The notes beneath the pieces were generated by a model. The model had not been told where the DNA came from. It saw only the letters and a program-made list of their open reading frames with translations, and searched no databases. Made by a program: the position numbers and the translations under genes. Below, piece by piece: positions 7,465 to 13,473 of a DNA stretch of 14,299 nt; position 1 is the first letter of the stretch; every line of letters starts with the position of its first letter. The DNA is from Bacillota bacterium. GTDB taxonomy: Bacteria > Bacillota > Clostridia > Christensenellales > CAG-138. The DNA is taken from the NCBI GenBank assembly GCA_023461495.1, contig JAEYLA010000261.1:1-14299 (forward strand), written 5' to 3'.

Positions 7465-7492
7465 ATTGTACGATTGCTTAGAATGATGTCTG
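7465..7492 (-). promoter_or_regulatory. Predicted promoter of the mtlA operon
   Basis: On the minus strand -35 CAGACA (7487-7492), a 16-bp spacer and -10 TACAAT (7465-7470) precede mtlA. The predicted transcription start is near 7458, about 29 nt before the ATG. The weak -35 suits an activator-dependent promoter. A second TACAAT at 7598-7603 has no matching -35. Confidence 0.5.
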
Positions 7493-7493
7493 T

Positions 7494-7505
7494 TTTGCCG
7501 GCAAA
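7494..7505. promoter_or_regulatory. Palindromic operator candidate abutting the mtlA -35
   Basis: Perfect 12-bp palindrome TTTGCCGGCAAA, one base upstream of the predicted -35. Its centre (7499.5) falls at about -41.5 from the predicted start, the classic position for an activator touching RNA polymerase. MtlR is the obvious candidate from context. The central CG also resembles LacI-family operators. Confidence 0.45.
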
Positions 7506-7535
7506 CGATGTGTGAAGAAAGCGAACCCCGGTGCC

Positions 7536-7551
7536 TGAAGAGTGCTCTTCA
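7536..7551. promoter_or_regulatory. Second palindrome upstream of mtlA
   Basis: Seven-bp arms TGAAGAG and CTCTTCA around a TG centre make a 16-bp palindrome about 85 bp upstream of the predicted mtlA start. It could be a distal operator or a small hairpin. The gap 7430-7700 holds no gene. Confidence 0.35.
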
Positions 7552-7700
7552 TTGCGCATGGCACCATAGGACGGGTTCCTTCCATACAGGTTGGTATATT
7601 GTAATTTTCAGGCATACGGCGCGGGATTACAAGGGTGAACATCCTCCCATTTTGTCCGATTCACTTCATGACAAGAATTGTATGTTGCGCGCCGGATATG

Positions 7701-7737
7701 AAAAAAGCAGGCTCCCGAAAAGGCGGGAGCCTGTTTT
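7701..7737 (-). terminator. Terminator of the two-component operon
   Basis: Arms CAGGCTCCCG (7708-7717) and CGGGAGCCTG (7724-7733) close a 6-nt loop. On the minus strand the stem is followed by C and six T residues (complement of 7701-7706), starting 9 nt after the stop of the third gene. A weaker TTTT follows on the plus strand. It separates this operon from the mtlA promoter. Confidence 0.88.
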
Positions 7738-7745
7738 AGAAACAG

Positions 7746-9146
7746 TCAGTCAAAATATCCTTCTTCATAGGTGCCAAACATTATGTGGGGCACGCGCCTG
7801 CCTTTATCAAAATACACTTCATACGAACGCCCATCCGCAAGAAAGAGCCGCACCACTTTATCGTCATTGGCCCATACGGTAAGCTCCGTCCGCGCGATGG
7901 GGCTCCTGTCCCCGTAGGAGGAGTTTTCATAATAGTAGCGCGCAATCTCCTCATAGGTCATGCTGCCGATCGCTTCAGGCTTTGCAAGCTCCCTGTCCTT
8001 GGGCGGAAAGCCGTACTCATAGGTCAGCATGAATCCGCAGATTTCCCCGGTATCTGCATCAAAATCCGTGTCGAAAAACACGTCCGAATCCTCGGGGAGC
8101 TTTGTATTCACAGCGGCAGGCGCATGGGAAAAATAAAAGCCGTACGGCGTCACGCTCACCGCACAGGAATCCGGCAAATAGCCGAACATATCATAAAGCA
8201 GGCGCATGGAATCCTCCGCCAGCTTCTGCGCGCTGATGCTGGTACGCTCTCCGTTGTCCGAAAGGAATATGAGGTCGGGCGGCGAAAACGGCTTGCCGTT
8301 TTCCGCATAAAACGCGAATTCCGGGCAAACAAACCCCTCCCGCCGCATCTTGGGCAGCTTCCCCTCGCCCGCAGGCTCCGCCGTCATACGGGACGTTGTG
8401 CCGTCCGTGGCGGAATAGGTTCCCTGCGCCCAGCTTGCCGGATAGTAGCGGTATGGATACGTGGAGACGTCCATCTGGTATTGCCCCATCCGCACGGAAA
8501 TTACAAGCTCCTCTTTGGCGCAAAGGTATTCCTTTACGGAATAGTAACCCTCTTCCCGCTCGGAAAGCAATGTGGGCGGCTGCAGCCCAAGATAGTTTGC
8601 AAACGCCTCTGCAAGCGCCTTCGCGTTTTCCTGCTGTTCGGGGCCTGGCGCATACCCCTGTGATATGGCGAGTATGATGCCGTTCATTGCATCCACCGTG
8701 ATATCGATATACCCCTGTTCCGCGCGCAGCGCATATTTGTTGAAATCCGCGCGAATCTTTTCGTTTTCCGCAAAGCAGGCCGCGTATTCGAGCGGCTGCG
8801 CGGGATATGCCGTATCCTCATTGAGCAAAAAGCCCGCTTTGCGCAGCAGGCCGATCTCCCGCGTCAGCCTTGACCGATTGTCAAGCTCCTCAAACGTCAG
8901 CGCGAGATAGTCTATGCGCAGCACGGACGCGTCCTCCCGTTCCCCCAGGTACAGAAGCTCCAGCGTGGTATATAGGAAATCCTCCCCAAGCGTATATGTT
9001 TGGGGGAGCGTTTGTGCCGGAATGACCGTAACGTCATCCATTACGGCGCGCTGTTCCCCTTCAAGCAGCAGCCTTGGCAGCGCCACGCCCAGCGCGCAAA
9101 GCAGGAATACGCCAAAAAGCAGATAAACGGGCACGCTACGCCTCAT
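7746..9146 (-). CDS. Membrane-anchored extracytoplasmic protein, unknown family, partner of the two-component system
   Basis: I do not recognise this 466-residue protein. Two Arg residues and a hydrophobic stretch (about 6-24) at the N-terminus form a signal anchor, with no lipobox. The remainder is soluble and should lie outside the membrane. Two short stretches, ITVDAMNGIILAIS (149-162) and DTDFDADTGEICGF (359-372), resemble the strand-turn of PepSY-type domains, but this is weak. An ATG at 9164 opens the same frame. The ATG at 9146 has AGGAGG 6 nt upstream and starts directly at the Arg-rich signal, so I use it. It overlaps the kinase stop by 11 nt, which argues for coupled expression. Auxiliary proteins such as YycH/YycI occupy the same place in other systems, but I see no firm similarity. 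A role in modulating the kinase or in the envelope response is inference. Confidence 0.72.
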   Translation of the reverse strand: MRRSVPVYLLFGVFLLCALGVALPRLLLEGEQRAVMDDVTVIPAQTLPQTYTLGEDFLYTTLELLYLGEREDASVLRIDYLALTFEELDNRSRLTREIGLLRKAGFLLNEDTAYPAQPLEYAACFAENEKIRADFNKYALRAEQGYIDITVDAMNGIILAISQGYAPGPEQQENAKALAEAFANYLGLQPPTLLSEREEGYYSVKEYLCAKEELVISVRMGQYQMDVSTYPYRYYPASWAQGTYSATDGTTSRMTAEPAGEGKLPKMRREGFVCPEFAFYAENGKPFSPPDLIFLSDNGERTSISAQKLAEDSMRLLYDMFGYLPDSCAVSVTPYGFYFSHAPAAVNTKLPEDSDVFFDTDFDADTGEICGFMLTYEYGFPPKDRELAKPEAIGSMTYEEIARYYYENSSYGDRSPIARTELTVWANDDKVVRLFLADGRSYEVYFDKGRRVPHIMFGTYEEGYFD

Positions 9147-10539
9147 ACGCGTCCTCCTCCCCATAGGGCAGCAGGAAGGAGACCTCCGTCCCCCTGCCGG
9201 ACTCGCTTGTAAATATCATCGCCGTCCCATGCAGCTTTGCGATCGTGGCGCACAGGGCAAGGCCGAGACCCGCGCCATTTTGCCTGCGGGCGCGGGATTT
9301 TTCCACAGTGTAGAACGCCTCCGTAATCCGGGAAAGCTCCTCCCGCGGGATGCCCCTGCCGTTATCCCGTACCGTAACGCGGTAACCGTCCTGCTCCAAA
9401 GCGCCCGTCAGCCGCACGCTCTGGCCGCTCTCGCTCGCCTTCGCCGCATTCTCCACGAGATTGATGAGCATGGTGTCCAACAGATCCGGCTCCGCAAGGA
9501 TGCAGGCCTGCGCAAAAGAAAGCGAAAGCGTTACGCCATATTTTTCATAAATTGCGGCGCCGGCAGCATCCTCTAAATGCAAAAAGATATCCTCCGCCTG
9601 TACGGAATACCGTTCAAATTCCTGGCGGTTTAACACCATGAGTTCTAATAGCTTAAAGGAAAGCCGTTCCAGCCGCCGCCCTTCCGTAAAAATGTAGTTG
9701 GCGGAATGGAACCGCCGTTCCTCCTCCATATCCTGTGAACGCAGCATGTCAGCATAGCCAATGATGGAGGTCAGGGGGGTTTTTAATTCATGCGCAAAGC
9801 TTGCGACAAAGTCCTCCCGCTGGCGCGCCTGCTCTTCAAGCTGATGCATATGCCCTTGCAACGCGTCGGCCATGTGGTTGAAATCTTCCGCCAAAGCGCC
9901 GATTTCATCCCGCCCCCGAATTGCGGCGCGTTTTTCATAGTTCCCCAGGGCAAATTCCCGTGTCGCCGAGGAAAGAACACGCACCGGCTTTGTCAGCACA
10001 TAGCTTAGCGCCAGCAACAGCGCGCCGACAACGCCCAATGTTACAAGCATCGTCCCTGTGTTGGCGCTTGCCATCTCCTCCGCCAGCCGGAACGGCGCGC
10101 CGATCTCCCGCTCCCAATACAGCATTCCCGCGCGCACGCCAAGCTGCACGGGCGCGCTACAGCGGAACAGGTACGCGTCCCCTTCCCGCGCAATGCGGTA
10201 GGCCGTCCCTTCCCGTGCAGCGTCAAACAGCGGATTTTCCTGCACTTTTTCCGGATACACCTGCGCGCCGTCATCAAGATACAGTCGCGCTGAAGCAAAC
10301 TCGCCCGTGCCGATGTCCCGCATGGTGGACGCAAGCTCGGACGTACTGCTAAAATACCCGTATCTTTCCGTCATGGAGGAGACGACCTTTACAAGCAGGC
10401 CGAACTGATCCAATGCCCGCGCCTGCTCCTGCTTGAGCGCCGTTTGAAACGCGGCGGAGGTCAGCACGTATCCCCATGCGGAAAACGCCGCGATGACAAC
10501 GAACATCCCGCCAAAGAACACCTTCCAAGCGAACCTCAT
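9136..10539 (-). CDS. Membrane sensor histidine kinase
   Basis: A 467-residue inner-membrane kinase that should phosphorylate the response regulator encoded just upstream. Layout: TM1 (about 7-28), an extracytoplasmic sensor of about 130 residues, TM2 (about 162-183), HAMP linker (about 183-237), HisKA with the phosphorylated His250 in FAHELKTPLTSIIGYADML, and an HATPase domain with N box (LINLVENAAKAS, 358-369), G1 (DNGRGIP, 392-398) and G2 (GAGLGLALC, 422-430). All key residues are present, so the protein looks active. The ATG overlaps the regulator stop by 4 nt (ATGA), typical of coupled translation. The sensor region shows no named domain to my eye, so the stimulus is unknown; the envelope is a fair guess from the membrane-anchored third gene. 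Confidence 0.93.
   Translation of the reverse strand: MRFAWKVFFGGMFVVIAAFSAWGYVLTSAAFQTALKQEQARALDQFGLLVKVVSSMTERYGYFSSTSELASTMRDIGTGEFASARLYLDDGAQVYPEKVQENPLFDAAREGTAYRIAREGDAYLFRCSAPVQLGVRAGMLYWEREIGAPFRLAEEMASANTGTMLVTLGVVGALLLALSYVLTKPVRVLSSATREFALGNYEKRAAIRGRDEIGALAEDFNHMADALQGHMHQLEEQARQREDFVASFAHELKTPLTSIIGYADMLRSQDMEEERRFHSANYIFTEGRRLERLSFKLLELMVLNRQEFERYSVQAEDIFLHLEDAAGAAIYEKYGVTLSLSFAQACILAEPDLLDTMLINLVENAAKASESGQSVRLTGALEQDGYRVTVRDNGRGIPREELSRITEAFYTVEKSRARRQNGAGLGLALCATIAKLHGTAMIFTSESGRGTEVSFLLPYGEEDAYEA
9153..9158 (-). promoter_or_regulatory. Ribosome binding site inside the kinase gene, for the third gene
   Basis: AGGAGG within the last codons of the kinase gene, 6 nt before the ATG at 9146. 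It favours this start over the in-frame ATG at 9164, which lies upstream of it. Confidence 0.75.
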
Positions 10540-11195
10540 GCGCGTGTCTCCAGGCGGTAGCCTACCTTATATACGGTCTTGAGCGTTTCCTCCCAGCCAA
10601 GCTTTTTTCTTAGGCGCTGCACATGCAGGTCCACCGTACGGCTGTCGCCTAAAAAGCTCATATCCCACACGCGCTCGAAGATCACGTCCCGGAACAGGGC
10701 GATGTTCTTATTCTGCAAAAACAGCAGCAGCAAATCGTATTCCTTGGGGGTCAGCTCGAGCGGTATTCCCGCACGCAGCACCACGCGCGATTGGGGATAG
10801 ATCTCGATTTCCTCAAAGCGAATCACCTCATCCGCCTTATGGTGGCGGCGCATCACGGTATCCACCCTCGCAAGCAGCTCCGCCACCGCAAAGGGCTTGA
10901 GAATATAATCTTCCGCACCCAATCTGAGACCCTTCACGCGGTCCTGCACGTCCGTCTTTGCCGTGAGGAAAATCACCGGGATACCCATGGGCGCAATATA
11001 TTCCATCAGGGAGAACCCGTCTATCTCGGGCAGCATCACGTCCAGCAGAACAAGGTCATAGCGGTTCTGTTCGAGAACATCCGCCGCCGCCTTGCCGTCA
11101 TACGCACATACGCAGCGGTATCCGCTGCTTGTCAAAATCATCTGAATGAGCTCTGAAATGGGCTTCTCGTCCTCCACGATGAGTATGGTATGCAT
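10536..11195 (-). CDS. OmpR/PhoB-family response regulator
   Basis: A 219-residue cytoplasmic transcription factor. The receiver domain (about 1-115) has the acidic pocket (Glu8, Asp9), the phosphorylated Asp52 (LVLLDVMLP), Thr78 and Lys100 (LKPF). The C-terminal winged helix (about 125-218) shows LTPKEYDLLLLFLQNKN and the recognition-helix region SRTVDLHVQRLRKKLG, standard for this family. GGGGAGG (11203-11209) lies 7 nt before the ATG. It is the first gene of its operon, with a recognisable promoter 55-80 bp upstream and a 4-nt overlap with the kinase. Targets are unknown. Such operons are often autoregulated, but I found no clear direct repeat at the promoter. Confidence 0.94.
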   Translation of the reverse strand: MHTILIVEDEKPISELIQMILTSSGYRCVCAYDGKAAADVLEQNRYDLVLLDVMLPEIDGFSLMEYIAPMGIPVIFLTAKTDVQDRVKGLRLGAEDYILKPFAVAELLARVDTVMRRHHKADEVIRFEEIEIYPQSRVVLRAGIPLELTPKEYDLLLLFLQNKNIALFRDVIFERVWDMSFLGDSRTVDLHVQRLRKKLGWEETLKTVYKVGYRLETRA

Positions 11196-11249
11196 CGCGG
11201 TTCCTCCCCTGCTTGTTTGAACAATATGTTATCGAACGGCTGTATCTGA

Positions 11250-11278
11250 ATTGTATCAGAATCCCGTATGATTTACAA
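11250..11278 (-). promoter_or_regulatory. Promoter of the two-component operon
   Basis: Minus strand: -35 TTGTAA (11273-11278), exactly 17 bp, then -10 TACAAT (11250-11255) with a TG one base before it (extended -10). It lies directly after the fhs terminator and about 55 bp before the regulator start. It looks like a vegetative sigma factor promoter. Confidence 0.7.
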
Positions 11279-11280
11279 AA

Positions 11281-11320
11281 ATATGAAAGGCGGAGGGTCG
11301 GGATCATCCGGCCCTCCGCC
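11281..11320 (-). terminator. Terminator of fhs
   Basis: Nine perfect pairs, GGCGGAGGG (11289-11297) with CCCTCCGCC (11312-11320), continue inward through five more pairs including two G-T, to an ATCA loop. On the minus strand the stem is followed by TTTCATATTTTTG, a broken T-tract. It starts 28 nt after the fhs stop. Confidence 0.82.
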
Positions 11321-11348
11321 CTATGCTGTTTCATCTGTTTGGTATGGC

Positions 11349-13019
11349 CTAGAACAGCCCCGTGATTTTGCCATCCCCGTCCACGTCGATCAATTGTGCG
11401 GCGGGCGCTTTGGGAAGCCCGGGCATCGTCATGATATCCCCGGTCAGCGCCACAAGAAACCCTGCGCCGGCGCTCGCCTTCAAATTGCGCACGGTCACTA
11501 CAAAGCCTTCGGGTGCGCCCAGAAGCGCGGCGTTGTCCGAAAAGCTGTATTGCGTTTTTGCCACGCACACCGGGAGGTTGTCAAGCCCAAGCTCCGTAAG
11601 CTGCGCCGCCTGCTTTTTCGCCGCGGGCAGCAGTTCCGCCCTTAAGCCGCCATATACCTTCTGTACGATGGCGTTGAGCTTTTCCTCAATGGGGAGCGCC
11701 GTATCATAGGAAAAGCTGAGCTTGCTTTCCTGCTCGCAAAGCTTGACGACCTCTTCTGCAAGCGCCATGCCGCCTTCCCCGCCCTTTGCCCAGACCTCGG
11801 ACAACACGGCGTTGATAGAAAGCTTTTTGCACTGTTCCTGCACAAGCGCGATCTCCGCCTCCGTATCCGTCGGGAACCGGTTGAGCGCAACCACGCAGGG
11901 TAGGCCGAACACCTCTTTGATGTTCTTTACATGACGCAGCAGGTTCGGGAGGCCCGCCTCAAGCGCCACAAGGTTCTCCTGCTGCAACGTTCCCTTTTGT
12001 GCGCCGCTGTGGTGCTTGAGCGCACGGATGGTCGCAACCACAACGACCGCGGAGGGGTCAAGGCCCGCCATACGGCACTTGATATCAAAGAATTTTTCAG
12101 CGCCAAGGTCCGCGCCAAAGCCCGCCTCCGTAATGGCATAGTCCCCTAGCTTGCGGGCCATCTTCGTGGCGGTCATGGAGTTGCAGCCATGCGCGATGTT
12201 CGCGAACGGCCCGCCGTGGATAAGCGCGGGCGTGCCTTCAAGCGTCTGGACAAGGTTCGGCAGCAGCGCGTCGCGCAGCAGCGCCGCCATCGCGCCCTCT
12301 GCCTTGAGATCGCCCGCGGTGACGGGCTTGTTCTCATACGTATAGCCGATGATGATACGCGCGAGTTTCTCCTTGAGCATTTCAATGTTTTCGGACAGGC
12401 ACAGTACGGCCATGACCTCCGAGGCCGCCGTAATATCAAACCCGTCCTCGCGCGGGGTGCCCGCCGTCGTTCCGCCTAAGCCGTCCACGACATTACGAAG
12501 CTGCCTGTCGTTCATATCCATGCAGCGCCGCCACGTGACGCGGCGGGGGTCGATACCGAGCGGATTGCCCTGGTAGATATGGTTGTCGATCATGGCGGCA
12601 AGCAGGTTGTTTGCGGCGGTGATCGCATGGAGGTCCCCCGTAAAGTGGAGGTTGATCTCCTCCATGGGCACCACCTGCGCGTAGCCGCCGCCCGCAGCGC
12701 CGCCCTTCACGCCGAACACCGGCCCAAGGGAAGGCTCGCGCAGCGCCACCGAGGCACGCTTGCCAATCCGCCCAAGACCGTCCGCAAGGCCCACGGTGGT
12801 GGTGGTTTTACCTTCCCCCGCGGGTGTGGGGTTGATGGCCGTGACAAGAATCAGCTTGCCGTCCGGCCTATCCTCCTGCAGGAGCTTAAGCGAAACCTTT
12901 GCCTTGTTGCCGCCATAGGGCGTAAGATATGTTTCGTCAATCTGCGCCCGCTTCGCAATTGCCGTGATCGGCTCAAGGGTTGCGTTCTGGGCGATTTCAA
13001 TGTCTGTTGGAATATGCAT
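11349..13019 (-). CDS. fhs: Formate-tetrahydrofolate ligase
   Basis: Cytoplasmic enzyme joining formate to tetrahydrofolate with ATP to give 10-formyltetrahydrofolate. It feeds purine and formyl-methionine synthesis, or the methyl branch of the Wood-Ljungdahl pathway in acetogens. The 556-residue length is exactly that of the family. The ATP loop is PTPAGEGKTTTTVGLADGLG (64-83), followed by ALREPSLGPVFGVKGGAAGG (92-111) and the EEINLHFTGDLHAI stretch, all hallmark segments. GGAGAG (13025-13030) lies 5 nt before the ATG. The gene appears monocistronic, with a terminator behind it and a divergent dapF in front. Whether the organism is an acetogen cannot be told, since no other Wood-Ljungdahl gene is in the window. 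Confidence 0.97.
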   Translation of the reverse strand: MHIPTDIEIAQNATLEPITAIAKRAQIDETYLTPYGGNKAKVSLKLLQEDRPDGKLILVTAINPTPAGEGKTTTTVGLADGLGRIGKRASVALREPSLGPVFGVKGGAAGGGYAQVVPMEEINLHFTGDLHAITAANNLLAAMIDNHIYQGNPLGIDPRRVTWRRCMDMNDRQLRNVVDGLGGTTAGTPREDGFDITAASEVMAVLCLSENIEMLKEKLARIIIGYTYENKPVTAGDLKAEGAMAALLRDALLPNLVQTLEGTPALIHGGPFANIAHGCNSMTATKMARKLGDYAITEAGFGADLGAEKFFDIKCRMAGLDPSAVVVVATIRALKHHSGAQKGTLQQENLVALEAGLPNLLRHVKNIKEVFGLPCVVALNRFPTDTEAEIALVQEQCKKLSINAVLSEVWAKGGEGGMALAEEVVKLCEQESKLSFSYDTALPIEEKLNAIVQKVYGGLRAELLPAAKKQAAQLTELGLDNLPVCVAKTQYSFSDNAALLGAPEGFVVTVRNLKASAGAGFLVALTGDIMTMPGLPKAPAAQLIDVDGDGKITGLF

Positions 13020-13218
13020 GTTTTCTCTCCGCCTTTTCGTTTCTCTTTCACCGCAGCTTTGCGCGCGGAATCTTGACTGTGCTTGTTTTGCAGATTGATC
13101 TGTTGATGCGCTTATCCCTTAAAATACCCCAAAATGGATCGACTGTACACCTTGTTTGCTGAAAACATCTCCAAAAATGCGTTATATATCATCTCTCACA
13201 AAAAAAGGAATATGTTAC

Positions 13219-13243
13219 CGCGGTGTAAACAGTTTGCACCGCG
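13219..13243. promoter_or_regulatory. 25-bp operator-like inverted repeat upstream of dapF
   Basis: Arms CGCGGTGTAAAC (13219-13230) and GTTTGCACCGCG (13232-13243) match at 11 of 12 positions around a central A. A third half-site, GGTGCAAA, follows at 13245-13252 and overlaps the likely -35. No T-tract follows, so a protein-binding site is more likely than a terminator. The regulator is unknown; the odd centre argues against CcpA or other LacI-type proteins. Confidence 0.55.
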
Positions 13244-13246
13244 TGG

Positions 13247-13275
13247 TGCAAAAGGGCAAAAAAATGCAGTATAAT
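13247..13275 (+). promoter_or_regulatory. Predicted promoter of dapF
   Basis: Perfect -10 TATAAT (13270-13275) with a weak -35 TGCAAA (13247-13252) at 17 bp. Transcription would start near 13282, giving a leader of about 190 nt that contains the foldback element. The third half-site of the adjoining inverted repeat overlaps the -35, which suggests regulation. Confidence 0.5.
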
Positions 13276-13320
13276 GGACTACAGCAGTGGAACCTATGCA
13301 CTTAATTATAGGTGGAATTG

Positions 13321-13436
13321 CTCTAGGGAGTGTTTGAAAACTCAAAATGCAGAATATTTTGTACAAAAGCGAAGCGAAGTTGCACCCCGCTTTTGCCAAA
13401 ATAGACAATTGCGTTGGGATTTCAAACAGACTCTAG
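13321..13436. mobile_element. MITE-like foldback element in the dapF leader
   Basis: The ends CTAGGGAGTGTTTGAAA (13323-13339) and TTTCAAACAGACTCTAG (13420-13436) are inverted repeats matching at 14 of 17 positions. A direct CTCTAG stands at both outer edges (13321-13326 and 13431-13436). The inside also folds back on itself: CTC/GGG, AATGC/GCGTT, TATTTTG (13355-13361) with CAAAATA (13397-13403), and CAAAAGCG (13364-13371) with CGCTTTTG (13388-13395). The whole makes one long imperfect hairpin with no coding capacity. This fits a miniature inverted-repeat transposable element, with CTCTAG or the inner CTAG/TA as target duplication. A fixed structured leader RNA is the alternative. Confidence 0.55.
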
Positions 13437-13473
13437 TTAGAGCGTACGCCCCAATAAAACACAGGAGGCATCT

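Larger units (their letters stand above)
13020..13473. other. Divergent intergenic region between fhs and dapF
   Basis: No gene is visible in these 454 bases. Towards dapF lie a 25-bp inverted repeat, a plus-strand promoter, a small hairpin (ACCTAT 13292-13297 with ATAGGT 13308-13313) and a foldback element, then an AGGAGG. Towards fhs a weak minus promoter is possible: TGTACA (13144-13149), 17 bp, TATTTT (13121-13126). I see no lysine, tetrahydrofolate or other riboswitch. Confidence 0.6.

Noticed and set aside
7652..7674. TTGTC...GACAA inverted repeat as the MtlR operator
   Set aside because: The arms are only 5 bp, the inner 13 bases are not symmetric, and it is about 200 bp from the predicted start. 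The palindrome at 7494-7505 is a much better candidate.
7430..7700. CcpA cre box at the mtlA promoter
   Set aside because: Catabolite control is expected, but no stretch on either strand fits the cre pattern well by eye. A weight-matrix scan would be decisive.
13219..13243. The inverted repeat as the terminator of a convergent transcript
   Set aside because: No T-tract follows on the plus strand, and the neighbouring genes diverge, so there is nothing to terminate. A 7-T run on the minus strand begins 12 bases beyond the stem, too far for an intrinsic terminator.
13276..13473. Lysine riboswitch in front of dapF
   Set aside because: The leader has about the right length, but its structure is one long foldback with matching ends. 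I see none of the multi-helix junction or conserved core of a lysine riboswitch.
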